Shown here: positions 7,094 through 14,964 of the stretch, piece after piece
Layout: each line of letters begins with the position of its first letter
Numbering within the stretch: the first letter of the stretch is position 1
From: Scatosoma sp045652965
Lineage (GTDB): Bacteria; Bacillota; Clostridia; Christensenellales; Borkfalkiaceae
Assembly: GCA_045652965.1 (NCBI GenBank)
Contig: JAZOLI010000050.1
Coordinates: forward strand, 1 to 20,882
Direction: 5' to 3'
DNA length: 20,882 nt
Made by a program: the position numbers and the translations under genes
The notes under the pieces: model-generated
What the model saw: only the letters and a program-made list of their open reading frames with translations
What the model was told of the DNA's origin: nothing
The model's database searches: none

Positions 7094-7903
7094 ATGAGAA
7101 CGGGCAAGAAAAACAAGATAAAAAACCACGCCGCGAAAGCGGCAACGCTCCTTTTTGCGAGCGTTTTTTTCTTTTCCAACCACTTGTTTCATTTAAAAAT
7201 TGTAAACGCGGAAACCAAATGGGAGAAAATTTCGTCCTATACGACCTATTTCAACGAAAATGATAGGGGCAGGTGTGAGAATATCGCGATCGCTGCGGAG
7301 CTAATCAGTGGCATCACGGTGCAGCCCTACGGCGAATTTTCTTTCAACCAAACGGTGGGGAAGCGAACGGAAGAAGCGGGTTTTCAAAAGGCGAAAATTA
7401 TTCAAAACGGCGAATACGTTTTAGGCACGGGTGGCGGCGTTTGTCAAGTGAGCACCACGCTGTATAACGCCGCGCTAAAATCAGGTTTGACAATCACCGA
7501 ATTTCACCCCCATTCCTTGCAGGTGAGCTACGTGCCGCCGTCGCGCGATGCCATGGTTTCCACGCAAAGCGATCTTTGCTTTATCAACCCCCATTCCTTT
7601 CCCGTGCGCTTGATTGCGGAAGTGTTTGCAGGTGGGGTGCGGGTGTGTTTTTTGGGAAAAAAAGACGCCTATCGCTACGAGATCAGTTCGCAAATTTTAA
7701 GGGAAATTCCGCCGCCTGCGCCTATCGTCAAGGAAGGGGAAAAAGAAGAGATTTTGCGTTCTCCAAAGAACGGAGTGAAAAGCGAAGCTTATCTAGAAAG
7801 GTACGTAGGCGATAAGCTCGTATCGCGAAAACGGCTTCGCACGGACGAATATCACCCTGTTCAAGGCATAATCGTGAAAAAAATCGATAATCCGCGCGAT
7901 TAA
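7094..7903 (+). CDS. VanW-domain protein, probably exported, with G5-like tail
   Basis: Role unknown. VanW-family proteins are usually cell-surface or envelope proteins named after a vancomycin-resistance accessory gene; the domain alone does not indicate resistance. I chose ATG 7094 (GGAAAAG at 7081-7087) over GTG 7064, giving 269 residues. A basic N-terminus (MRTGKKNKIK) and a hydrophobic stretch TLLFASVFFF (18-27), ending near VNAE (37-40), look like a signal peptide or membrane anchor. The VanW domain spans about 45-190, with GEFSFNQTVGKRTEEAGF and GTGGGVCQVSTTLYNAAL (111-128). A G5-like segment follows (about 218-262), with EAYLERYVGDKLVSRKRL and YHPVQGIIVKK. A proline-rich linker, PPPAP (206-210), separates them. 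It lies between recF and asnS, possibly cotranscribed with recF. Confidence 0.88.
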   Translation: MRTGKKNKIKNHAAKAATLLFASVFFFSNHLFHLKIVNAETKWEKISSYTTYFNENDRGRCENIAIAAELISGITVQPYGEFSFNQTVGKRTEEAGFQKAKIIQNGEYVLGTGGGVCQVSTTLYNAALKSGLTITEFHPHSLQVSYVPPSRDAMVSTQSDLCFINPHSFPVRLIAEVFAGGVRVCFLGKKDAYRYEISSQILREIPPPAPIVKEGEKEEILRSPKNGVKSEAYLERYVGDKLVSRKRLRTDEYHPVQGIIVKKIDNPRD

Positions 7904-7917
7904 ATGCCGTTCAACGC

Positions 7918-7946
7918 TTGTCTTTTCATGAAAAAAATGGTATAAT
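7918..7946 (+). promoter_or_regulatory. Sigma-A type promoter for asnS
   Basis: TTGTCT (7918-7923, 4 of 6 consensus) and TATAAT (7941-7946, perfect) are separated by 17 bases. A start near 7953 gives a leader of about 32 bases, too short for a T-box. The asnS ribosome-binding site is AAGGCAGG (7971-7978). Confidence 0.7.
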
Positions 7947-7984
7947 AAAATAGAAATATTTTATAAACAAAAGGCAGGTTGATT

Positions 7985-9379
7985 ATGGAAAGACTTCAAC
8001 TCAAACAACTCGCACAAAACCCCCAAGCTTACGGCGACAAAGAAGTGGTCGTAGCGGGGTGGGCAAGAACGATTCGCGATTCCAAAGCTTTCGGTTTTAT
8101 CGAGCTTAACGATGGCAGCTGTTTTAAGAGCACGCAAGTTGTGTTCGAGCGTGAAACGCTTGCAAACTATGATGAAATTGCAAAAGGCAACGTGGGCATG
8201 TCGCTCGTTGTCAAGGGCAAAGTGGTGCTCACGCCCGAAAACAAACAACCTTATGAAATTAAAGCGACGGAGATCAAGGTAGAAGGGGAATCGACGCCGG
8301 ATTATCCCTTGCAAAAGAAGCGCCATTCCGTCGAATTTTTGCGTGAGATCGCCTATTTAAGACCGAGAACGAATTTGTTTGGCGCGGCGTTTAGAATCCG
8401 CAGTGAAGCGGCGATTGCGGTGCATAAATTCTTCAACGATCGTGGCTTTGTTTACGTGCACACGCCCATCATCACGGGTAGCGATTGCGAGGGCGCAGGC
8501 GCTATGTTCCAAGTGACAACGTTTGATTTAGACGAAGTGGCAAAGAGCGGCAAAAAGGTAGATTATAAGGACGATTTCTTCGGCAAGAAAGCGGCGCTTA
8601 CCGTATCGGGGCAACTGAATGCGGAAACGTACGCAATGGCGTTTGGAAACGTTTACACGTTCGGGCCCACTTTCCGCGCGGAACATTCCAACACGGCGCG
8701 CCACGCGGCGGAATTTTGGATGATCGAGCCTGAAATGGCGTTTTGCGATTTAGCAGGCGATATGGACGTAGCGGAAGCGATGGTGAAATATATCATCGAT
8801 TACGTGTCCGAAACGTGTAAAGACGAGCTTGCGTTCTTAAATCAATTCGTGGACACGGGGCTTTTAGAGCGTTTGAAAAACGTGTCGGAAAACGCGTTCG
8901 TTCGCTTAACGTACACGGAAGCGATTGAAATTTTGAAGCAAAACGCGGATAAATTTGACGATAAAAACATTTTCTGGGGCAAGGATTTGCAAAGCGAACA
9001 CGAACGTTTCTTAACGGAAAGCGTGTATAAAAAGCCCGTGTTCTTGACCGATTATCCCAAGGAAATCAAGGCGTTCTATATGAAGCAAAACCCCGACGGA
9101 AAAACGGTTGCGGCGGCGGATTTGCTCGTTCCTGGGATTGGGGGGCTTGTCGGCGGCTCGCAAAGAGAAGAAGATTACGACAAGCTGGAAAGTCGCATTA
9201 AAGAGCTTGGCATGAACCCTGAAGATTATTCTTGGTATCTTGCGCTCCGCAAATACGGCGGCACGACGCATAGCGGTTTCGGGCTTGGCTTTGAAAGAAT
9301 GGTGATGTATTTAACGGGCATTTCCAACATTCGTGACGTAGTGCCGTATCCCAGAACAGTTAGCAACCTTGAATACTAA
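7985..9379 (+). CDS. asnS: Asparaginyl-tRNA synthetase
   Basis: Class IIb synthetase that charges tRNA-Asn directly with asparagine. The 464 residues match the family length. The N-terminal OB-fold anticodon-binding domain (about 1-110) begins with VVVAGWARTIRDSKAFGFIEL. The catalytic domain contains RIRSEAAIAVHKFFNDRGFVYVHTPI, then a TTFDL segment and a DFFGKKAALTVSGQLNAE block typical of AsnRS. Motif 2 is FGPTFRAEHSNTARHAAEFW, in which the AsnRS/AspRS-type RAE is visible. Motif 3 is GFGLGFERMVMYLTG near the C-terminus. Having asnS implies tRNA-Asn need not be made solely by the GatCAB transamidation route. ATG 7985 is preferred over TTG 7979 because it is better spaced from AGGCAGG. A palindromic spacer follows. 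Confidence 0.97.
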   Translation: MERLQLKQLAQNPQAYGDKEVVVAGWARTIRDSKAFGFIELNDGSCFKSTQVVFERETLANYDEIAKGNVGMSLVVKGKVVLTPENKQPYEIKATEIKVEGESTPDYPLQKKRHSVEFLREIAYLRPRTNLFGAAFRIRSEAAIAVHKFFNDRGFVYVHTPIITGSDCEGAGAMFQVTTFDLDEVAKSGKKVDYKDDFFGKKAALTVSGQLNAETYAMAFGNVYTFGPTFRAEHSNTARHAAEFWMIEPEMAFCDLAGDMDVAEAMVKYIIDYVSETCKDELAFLNQFVDTGLLERLKNVSENAFVRLTYTEAIEILKQNADKFDDKNIFWGKDLQSEHERFLTESVYKKPVFLTDYPKEIKAFYMKQNPDGKTVAAADLLVPGIGGLVGGSQREEDYDKLESRIKELGMNPEDYSWYLALRKYGGTTHSGFGLGFERMVMYLTGISNIRDVVPYPRTVSNLEY

Positions 9380-9396
9380 TCTTAAAACGCGTATAT

Positions 9397-9425
9397 GCGT
9401 CGCAATTCTTCGTCAAGTTTGCGTT
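9397..9425 (+). repeat. Two-ended motif, copy 1 (asnS-plsX)
   Basis: GCGTCGCAAT at 9397-9406 and TTTGCGTT at 9418-9425 recur with identical spacing at 14905-14933. The two ends can pair (CGCAA with TTGCG) around a 13-base loop. Confidence 0.5.
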
Positions 9426-9428
9426 TTT
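9401..9428 (+). terminator. Possible weak terminator after asnS
   Basis: CGCAA (9401-9405) pairs with TTGCG (9419-9423), and CTT (9408-9410) pairs with AAG (9415-9417) around a CGTC loop. TTTTT (9424-9428) follows. The stem is short and interrupted, so termination would be partial. It lies inside the larger palindrome, and the two folds compete for the same bases. Confidence 0.4.
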
Positions 9429-9480
9429 CCTTGCTCGTTTACGTCAATGTAAACGTCTCATCGGGAAATCCGCGCTTTCC

Positions 9481-9509
9481 TTGACTTGCTCGCATCTTCG
9501 CGTTTTAAA
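9481..9509 (+). promoter_or_regulatory. Possible promoter for plsX
   Basis: TTGACT (9481-9486, 5 of 6) and TTTAAA (9504-9509, 4 of 6) are separated by 17 bases and lie in the right arm of the palindromic element. They would give a leader of about 30 bases to plsX ATG 9546. The -10 is weak, so this is tentative. Confidence 0.4.
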
Positions 9510-9545
9510 CAAAAACAAAATTCACCTAAAAAGGAAGAAACAATA

Positions 9546-10616
9546 ATGACCAAAATCGTAGTAGACGCTATGGGCGGAGATTTCGCACCCCAACAGCAGG
9601 TAGCAGGAAGCGTGCTCGCTTTAAATAAGGACAAGGATTTATCTTTGATTTTGGTAGGCGACGAACCGCAAATCAAAGCGGAACTTGCAAGTTATACCTA
9701 CGACAAATCCCGTTTGGAAATCGTACATACGACGGAAACGATCGGCATGGAAGAAATACCGACGAAAGCGGTAAAAACGAAAAAGGATTCTTCGCTCGTG
9801 GTGGCGTTTAGATTGCTTAAAGAAGGCAAGGCGGACGGGCTCGTTTCGTCAGGCTCGACGGGCGCGGTGCTCACGGCAGGCGTACTCGTTTTAGGTCGAA
9901 TCAAAGGCGTGTCAAGACCTGCGCTTTGTCCTGCGATTCCCAATCATAGGGGAGAGGTGACGCTCCTTTGCGATTGCGGTGCAAATTTAGAGTGTAAGAG
10001 CATCAATTTGGTGCATTTTGCCATGATGGCTTCCGCCTATTCGGAAACGGTGTTCGGCGTGAAAAACCCCAAAGTGGGATTGCTCAACAATGGCACGGAA
10101 GATCATAAAGGGCTTCTTTTGCAACAGGAAACGAACGAAATTTTAAAAAATATCGATTGCGTGAATTATCAAGGCAACGCGGAAGCGAGAGAGCTTATGT
10201 TCGGCGATATCGACGTGATGGTAGCCGATGGGTTCACGGGCAACATTGCAATGAAAGCTGCGGAAGGTTGCGGCAAAGCCGTTTCAACGATTATGAAACG
10301 CGAATTTAAGCGCAATCTTTGGACGAAGCTTCGCGCGCTCCTTTGCGGCGGCATACTTAAAAACATCAAAAAAGGTTTAGATTACGAAGCGGTGGGCGGC
10401 GCAACCTTTTTGGGCTTGACCAAAGCGGTTGTAAAGGGGCACGGCAATTCCAAAGCGCTCAGCTTTTCCGTGTGTATCGCACAAGCAGCGCAGGCGGCTC
10501 GTGGCGGCTTAACGGAAAAAATCAAAGCGATGGTAGATAGCGTGGATATGGATGCAATCGCTTCGCAAATCGCAGCATCCAAAGAAGCGAAAGAAGGGGA
10601 GCAAGGGAACGTATGA
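9546..10616 (+). CDS. plsX: Phosphate acyltransferase PlsX
   Basis: Converts acyl-ACP to acyl-phosphate, the acyl donor for PlsY in the first step of phospholipid synthesis; a peripheral membrane enzyme. The 356-residue length is normal. The N-terminus MTKIVVDAMGGDFAPQQQV is the family hallmark, followed by the TETIGMEEIPTKAVKTKKDS block and GLVSSGSTGAVLTAG. The C-terminal half has NNGTEDHKG and ADGFTGNIAMKAAEG. ATG 9546 is chosen because AAGGAAG (9531-9537) sits 8 bases upstream; upstream in-frame TTG 9486 lies in the palindrome. The stop overlaps the rnc start (ATGA, 10613-10616). In Bacillus-type genomes fabD, fabG and acpP intervene between plsX and rnc; they are absent here. Confidence 0.97.
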   Translation: MTKIVVDAMGGDFAPQQQVAGSVLALNKDKDLSLILVGDEPQIKAELASYTYDKSRLEIVHTTETIGMEEIPTKAVKTKKDSSLVVAFRLLKEGKADGLVSSGSTGAVLTAGVLVLGRIKGVSRPALCPAIPNHRGEVTLLCDCGANLECKSINLVHFAMMASAYSETVFGVKNPKVGLLNNGTEDHKGLLLQQETNEILKNIDCVNYQGNAEARELMFGDIDVMVADGFTGNIAMKAAEGCGKAVSTIMKREFKRNLWTKLRALLCGGILKNIKKGLDYEAVGGATFLGLTKAVVKGHGNSKALSFSVCIAQAAQAARGGLTEKIKAMVDSVDMDAIASQIAASKEAKEGEQGNV

Positions 10617-11275
10617 GTCTGCCGTTTTCGGAAATTGAAAAAAAGATTGGATATACGTTTAAAAATAAAGCCCTGCTTGAAGAAGCGTTTACGCATAAAA
10701 CCTATTCCAACGCCTACGGCGGCAAACATAACGATCGGCTCGAATATTTAGGCGACGCGGTGTTAGAGCTTGTCGTAACCGAATGGCAATATGATAAAGA
10801 CGAAAAGGCGACGTCGGGAAAAATGACGTCGCAACGCCAAAAGCTCGTTTGTCAACCTGCGCTCGATTCGGCAATCGATGCGCTCGGCGTGTACGGATAT
10901 TTGAGGTATAAAGGCACGGAATATAATTTAAAAGGCAAGCCCAAATCAAGCTTATTCGAAGCGATTGTGGCGGCGATCTATTTAGACGGCGGTTATAAGA
11001 GTGCAAAGCGCTTTATCTTAAAGCACGGCAATATCCATATCGAGCCGCAAACGACCAATGCGATTGGAGAATTGAAAGAATATTTAGAAAAGCTCGGCAA
11101 GCCGCAAGCGATAGGCTCGTTTACGCGCACGGGCAAAGACAACGCCCCCCATTTCTATTGTACGCTCAAAGCAATGGGTGAAGAAGCACAAGGCGAAGGC
11201 AAGACCAAGCGAGAAGCGAACGCCACCGCCGCCGCACGGCTTCTTTGGGAACTGAAAAAAAAGAACAAAAAATAA
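10613..11275 (+). CDS. rnc: Ribonuclease III
   Basis: Double-strand-specific endoribonuclease that processes rRNA precursors and structured RNAs. The 220 residues comprise a catalytic domain (about 1-145) and a C-terminal dsRNA-binding domain (about 150-217, with PHFYCTLKAMGEEAQGEGKTKREANATAAARLL). The signature reads NDRLEYLGDAVLEL: D41, E44 and D48 stand where E. coli has E38, E41 and D45. Where most members have an Asp three residues before the conserved Glu (E. coli D114 and E117), this protein has S113 before E116, in KSSLFEAIVAAIYLDGG. The usual Glu before GxxT/S (E65) is also Ser (S68, in SGKMT). Activity may be altered. It overlaps plsX by 4 bases and is followed 18 bases later by smc, the standard order. 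Confidence 0.92.
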   Translation: MSLPFSEIEKKIGYTFKNKALLEEAFTHKTYSNAYGGKHNDRLEYLGDAVLELVVTEWQYDKDEKATSGKMTSQRQKLVCQPALDSAIDALGVYGYLRYKGTEYNLKGKPKSSLFEAIVAAIYLDGGYKSAKRFILKHGNIHIEPQTTNAIGELKEYLEKLGKPQAIGSFTRTGKDNAPHFYCTLKAMGEEAQGEGKTKREANATAAARLLWELKKKNKK

Positions 11276-11293
11276 CGAAAAAGGAGAATACAA

Positions 11294-14200
11294 GTGGATT
11301 TAAAAGAAATACAACTAGTCGGTTTCAAATCCTTTGCCGATAAAACGAAAATACGCTTTGAAGACGGCGTCACGTGTATCGTAGGTCCAAACGGATGCGG
11401 AAAGAGCAACGTTGCGGATGCAGTGCGTTGGGTGCTTGGTGAAAAGAGCGCAAAGGCGCTTCGCGGATCGAGCATGCAAGACGTCATCTTCGGCGGTACG
11501 GTCACGCGTAATCCGCAAACGAGCTGTGAAGTTACGCTCGTGTTCGACAACGAAGATGGGAAGTTTACGGAAATCAACGAACCGCAAGTTTCCATGACAC
11601 GCCGTTTGGATAGAAAAGGGGATAGCAAATATCTCATCAACGGGCAAGTGAGCCGTCAACGTGACCTTGTCGAGCTTTTCCATAAAATCGGTTTGGGAAA
11701 AGAAGGCTATTCGATCATCGGGCAAGGTCAAGTGGAACAAATCATGAACGCTCGCCCTGAAAACCGCCGTGTTATCTTTGAAGAAGCACTCGGTCTTATG
11801 ATTTATAAAAATCGTAAGGAAGAAATCGAGAGAAAGATCGAAGATTCCAACTCCAACTTGTTTATTTATAGTCAACGTATCGACGAAGCTTCCAGCCGCC
11901 TTGGCAAGATGAGTAAGGAAGCGGAAAAAGCGCGCGAATATAGCGAATATTCCGAATCGTTGAAATTAAACGAAGCGAACACGTATATCTACCGCTATGA
12001 AAACGCGGAAGAAGAAAAGAGCAAATTCAAAAAAGACATCGCGGTGATTTCCGATAAAATCATCAGTTTGAACACGAACATCGAGCTTATCAACCGCAAG
12101 ATCGAAGAAAATCGCGATAAAATCAACCAAGCGGATGCGCGCCTTTTAGAGCTCAACGATAAACGCGTAGAGCTTTCGGTTGGCAACGAAAGAAAGGACG
12201 GCGAATTAAAGCTCGTGCGCGAGCGTATCAGCACCTATCGTTCGCAAATCGAAGCCGCGCAAGCCTTTTTAACAGGCAGCAAAACGCGTATTGGTGAAAT
12301 CGGTGACGAGATTGCGCTCACGAACAAGAAAAACGAAGCGGACATAAAGCGTGTTGCAGAGCTGGAAACGCAAATCGAGCTTTTGAAAAGCGCGATTGCA
12401 GCGCTCGATAAAAAGATCGAAGTGTTTGAAAAGCTTTCGGATGAAAACCGTCAAAGCCAGCTTTCTTCCGCCGACGATCTTTCGGAACTCAAGAAAAATT
12501 TAGGCACGCTTACGGCGCGTTTGGAATCGACGAAAGAACGTATCAAAGAGCTTAAAGACGCGTTAAATAAAACAAAAGATAGAAAAGAACGTTTATCCGA
12601 TGAATTGCAATCGGTGCGTAAAGATTTGAAAAACTTGCAATCGTTCACGTCTACGGGCATGCGCGATTTTGAAGAAAAGCAAGAAGAAGCGCGCGAAATG
12701 CAAATGACGATCAACGATTTCAACCAAGAATTGTTCAACGCCAACGGTCAAATCGCATCGCTTAGAGAAAACCTTGAGATGTATATCAGTTTGAAAAACC
12801 GTTTCGAGGGCTATAAAGAATCGGTGCGCCGCTTGCTTTCGGTTGCAAAAACCAACCCCGATTTAAAGAGACACTTAAACGGCGCGCTTGCCGACGTAGT
12901 TTCCACCGAACAACGCTATGAAACGGCAATCGAAACGGCGTTTGGCGGCGCAATGCAAAACATCGTCACGCCGACGGCAGACGACGCGAGATATTTGATC
13001 GAATATTTAAAACGCTCCAACGGCGGTGTCGTCACCTTCTTGCCCGTGGCGAGTATGCGCCCCCGTCCCGATTCCAAGGAAATCAGAAGAGCGCTTGACG
13101 AGCGCGGCGCAATGGGGCTTGCGACGGAACTTGTCAAATACGACGAATATTATTATAACGTCGTTTCCAACCTTTTGGGCAACACGCTCATTTGCGACAA
13201 TATCGCCAACGCCACGACGATCGCTAAAAAGTATGGCAACCTGTTCAAAATCGTCACGCTTGACGGCGACACGATCGCAACGGGCGGTTCGATGACGGGT
13301 GGTAGCCGTAGAAAGGATGCAGGCTCGCTTTTATCGGGCGAACGTAAGATCCAAGAATGTAAAGAGAACATCGCCAAGAAACAAAAATACATAGAAAAAC
13401 TCACTCGCGCGATTGCGGAAAGCGAAAAAGCGAAAGCGGAAGCGGAAGCGGAAGTGGACAAGCTCCGTGAAAAATATTTAGGTGCAAACAGCGAGATTGC
13501 AGGTTTAACGCAAAGAGAAGCGGCGCTCGTTAGCCAAATTACGGAAACGGAGAGCGACGAGGAAACGTATGCGGCTGCGCTTGACGATTTAAACTTAAAG
13601 CTTTTAGAGCTTGAATCGGAAGAAGCAAATTCCTCCCTTTCGGAAGAACAAATTGCGGCAAAACGCCGTGCGGCGGAAGAGCAAATTGCAGGTCAACGCA
13701 AGAGCTACGAAAGCTTTAAGGAAGAGAGAGAAGAAAAGAGCCAAACGCTTCGTGCGGCGGAGCTTGAATATGCTTCGACAAAAGCGGCAATCGAGAAACA
13801 AACGGAAACAATTTTGCGCTTAACGCAGGAAAAGGAAGAGCTTGTAAAGCGCATTTTGGATTCGGAATACGAGCTCACGGAAACGCAAACGCGCCTTACG
13901 GGTTTAGAATCGGAAGCGCAAGAGAAAGAACTTACCGAAGAAGAAAAGGCGGCGGTGCAAGCGATCGTAGACGAGATCAACCGTATCACGGCGGAGAAAG
14001 AAACGATCAACCAAAATCAGCTTGAAATCGAAGCGGAAAAGGAAAGCTTGCAAGAAACGCTCACAAAGCAATCGGATAAGCGTTATAAATGCGAAATCGA
14101 GATCAGTAAGATTGACACCAATTTGGAGAATCTTCGCGCAAGATTGGAAGAAGCATACGAGCTCGATTATGAAAAATGCTTACCCCTTCGCGTGGAAAAT

Positions 14201-14893
14201 TTCAACGTGAAAGAAGCAGCGGATTTAATCACGGCGTTGAAGCGCAAGATCACGCTTCTCGGTCCTGTCAACCCCAACGCGGTGGAAGAATACGAATATG
14301 AAAAAGAGCATTGCGATGAAATGATCACCCAACGCGACGATTTGCAAAAGGCGATCGACGATTTGCAATCGGCGCTTGATCAAATTCGCGGAGAGATGCT
14401 TCGCATCTTCAACGAAGGCTTCGATTCCATCAACGAAAACTTTAAAACGACGTTCAAAGAACTGTTCGGCGGCGGCAAAGCGGAGCTGCAAATCGATTAT
14501 CAAGAGGGCGAAGACCCGCTCGCGGCAGGCGTGGAAATCGTGGCTTGTCCTCCGGGCAAAAAGCTCACGAAAATTTCGCTGCTTTCGGGTGGCGAACGCG
14601 CGCTCACGGCGATCGCGATCTTGTTTGCAATTTTAAAATCCCGTCCCATGCCTTTCTGTATTTTGGACGAAATCGAAGCGGCGCTTGACGATGCAAACGT
14701 GGATAGATTTGCATCCTACTTAAAGCGCTTTGCGCTCGACACGCAATTTATTGTGATCACGCATAGAAAGCCGACGATGAACCAAGCCGATTCGCTCTTT
14801 GGCGTGACCATGCAAGAAAAGGGCGTTTCCAAGATCGTTTCGGTGAAACTTGCCGAAGTGGAAAGCAAGCTCGGCGCAGGAACGGTAGAATAA
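11294..14893 (+). CDS. smc: Chromosome partition protein SMC
   Basis: ATPase of the bacterial condensin complex, acting with ScpA and ScpB to organise and segregate the chromosome. The 1199-residue length is typical. The N-terminal head begins DLKEIQLVGFKSFADKT, and Walker A is GPNGCGKSN (31-39). Long charged coiled coils run from about 165-510 and 690-1030, separated by a hinge around 520-680 that includes GGAMQNIVTP, VVTFLPVASMRPRP and IATGGSMTGGS. The C-terminal head carries the signature LSGGERALTAIAIL (about 1097-1110) and Walker B PFCILDEIEAALDDAN. The start is GTG 11294, supported by AAGGAG (11281-11286) at 7 bases. Its stop codon lies inside the hairpin that separates it from ftsY. 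ScpA/ScpB genes are not in the window. Confidence 0.98.
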   Translation: MDLKEIQLVGFKSFADKTKIRFEDGVTCIVGPNGCGKSNVADAVRWVLGEKSAKALRGSSMQDVIFGGTVTRNPQTSCEVTLVFDNEDGKFTEINEPQVSMTRRLDRKGDSKYLINGQVSRQRDLVELFHKIGLGKEGYSIIGQGQVEQIMNARPENRRVIFEEALGLMIYKNRKEEIERKIEDSNSNLFIYSQRIDEASSRLGKMSKEAEKAREYSEYSESLKLNEANTYIYRYENAEEEKSKFKKDIAVISDKIISLNTNIELINRKIEENRDKINQADARLLELNDKRVELSVGNERKDGELKLVRERISTYRSQIEAAQAFLTGSKTRIGEIGDEIALTNKKNEADIKRVAELETQIELLKSAIAALDKKIEVFEKLSDENRQSQLSSADDLSELKKNLGTLTARLESTKERIKELKDALNKTKDRKERLSDELQSVRKDLKNLQSFTSTGMRDFEEKQEEAREMQMTINDFNQELFNANGQIASLRENLEMYISLKNRFEGYKESVRRLLSVAKTNPDLKRHLNGALADVVSTEQRYETAIETAFGGAMQNIVTPTADDARYLIEYLKRSNGGVVTFLPVASMRPRPDSKEIRRALDERGAMGLATELVKYDEYYYNVVSNLLGNTLICDNIANATTIAKKYGNLFKIVTLDGDTIATGGSMTGGSRRKDAGSLLSGERKIQECKENIAKKQKYIEKLTRAIAESEKAKAEAEAEVDKLREKYLGANSEIAGLTQREAALVSQITETESDEETYAAALDDLNLKLLELESEEANSSLSEEQIAAKRRAAEEQIAGQRKSYESFKEEREEKSQTLRAAELEYASTKAAIEKQTETILRLTQEKEELVKRILDSEYELTETQTRLTGLESEAQEKELTEEEKAAVQAIVDEINRITAEKETINQNQLEIEAEKESLQETLTKQSDKRYKCEIEISKIDTNLENLRARLEEAYELDYEKCLPLRVENFNVKEAADLITALKRKITLLGPVNPNAVEEYEYEKEHCDEMITQRDDLQKAIDDLQSALDQIRGEMLRIFNEGFDSINENFKTTFKELFGGGKAELQIDYQEGEDPLAAGVEIVACPPGKKLTKISLLSGGERALTAIAILFAILKSRPMPFCILDEIEAALDDANVDRFASYLKRFALDTQFIVITHRKPTMNQADSLFGVTMQEKGVSKIVSVKLAEVESKLGAGTVE

Positions 14894-14950
14894 GCGAAGA
14901 AACCGCGTCGCAATGCGTTTTAGACTTTGCGTTGTGTGCGCTTCGCTTAT
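14890..14950. repeat. Hairpin element between smc and ftsY
   Basis: ATAAGCGAAG (14890-14899) and CTTCGCTTAT (14941-14950) form a perfect 10-bp stem that includes the smc stop codon (14891-14893). A mostly pairable internal segment leads to a second stem, CGCAA (14909-14913) with TTGCG (14927-14931). No T-run follows; the ftsY ribosome-binding site AGGAG (14951-14955) is immediately downstream. It may mark RNA processing or translation control. Confidence 0.6.
14905..14933 (+). repeat. Two-ended motif, copy 2 (smc-ftsY)
   Basis: GCGTCGCAAT at 14905-14914 and TTTGCGTT at 14926-14933 match the motif at 9397-9425 exactly at both ends and in spacing, with a mostly different middle. Confidence 0.5.
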
Positions 14951-14964
14951 AGGAGAAATAAGCA

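Larger units (their letters stand above)
9382..9508. repeat. 127-base imperfect palindromic spacer element
   Basis: The ends are a perfect 10-bp inverted repeat, TTAAAACGCG (9382-9391) and CGCGTTTTAA (9499-9508). Pairing continues inward with interruptions: ATGCG/CGCAT, GCAA/TTGC, and GTCAAG (9412-9417) with CTTGAC (9480-9485). Near the centre a separate hairpin forms from CGTTTAC (9436-9442) and GTAAACG (9449-9455). No open gene is present. It could be a MITE-like or REP-like repeat, or a structured transcript region. The shape is visible directly; the function is unknown. Confidence 0.6.
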
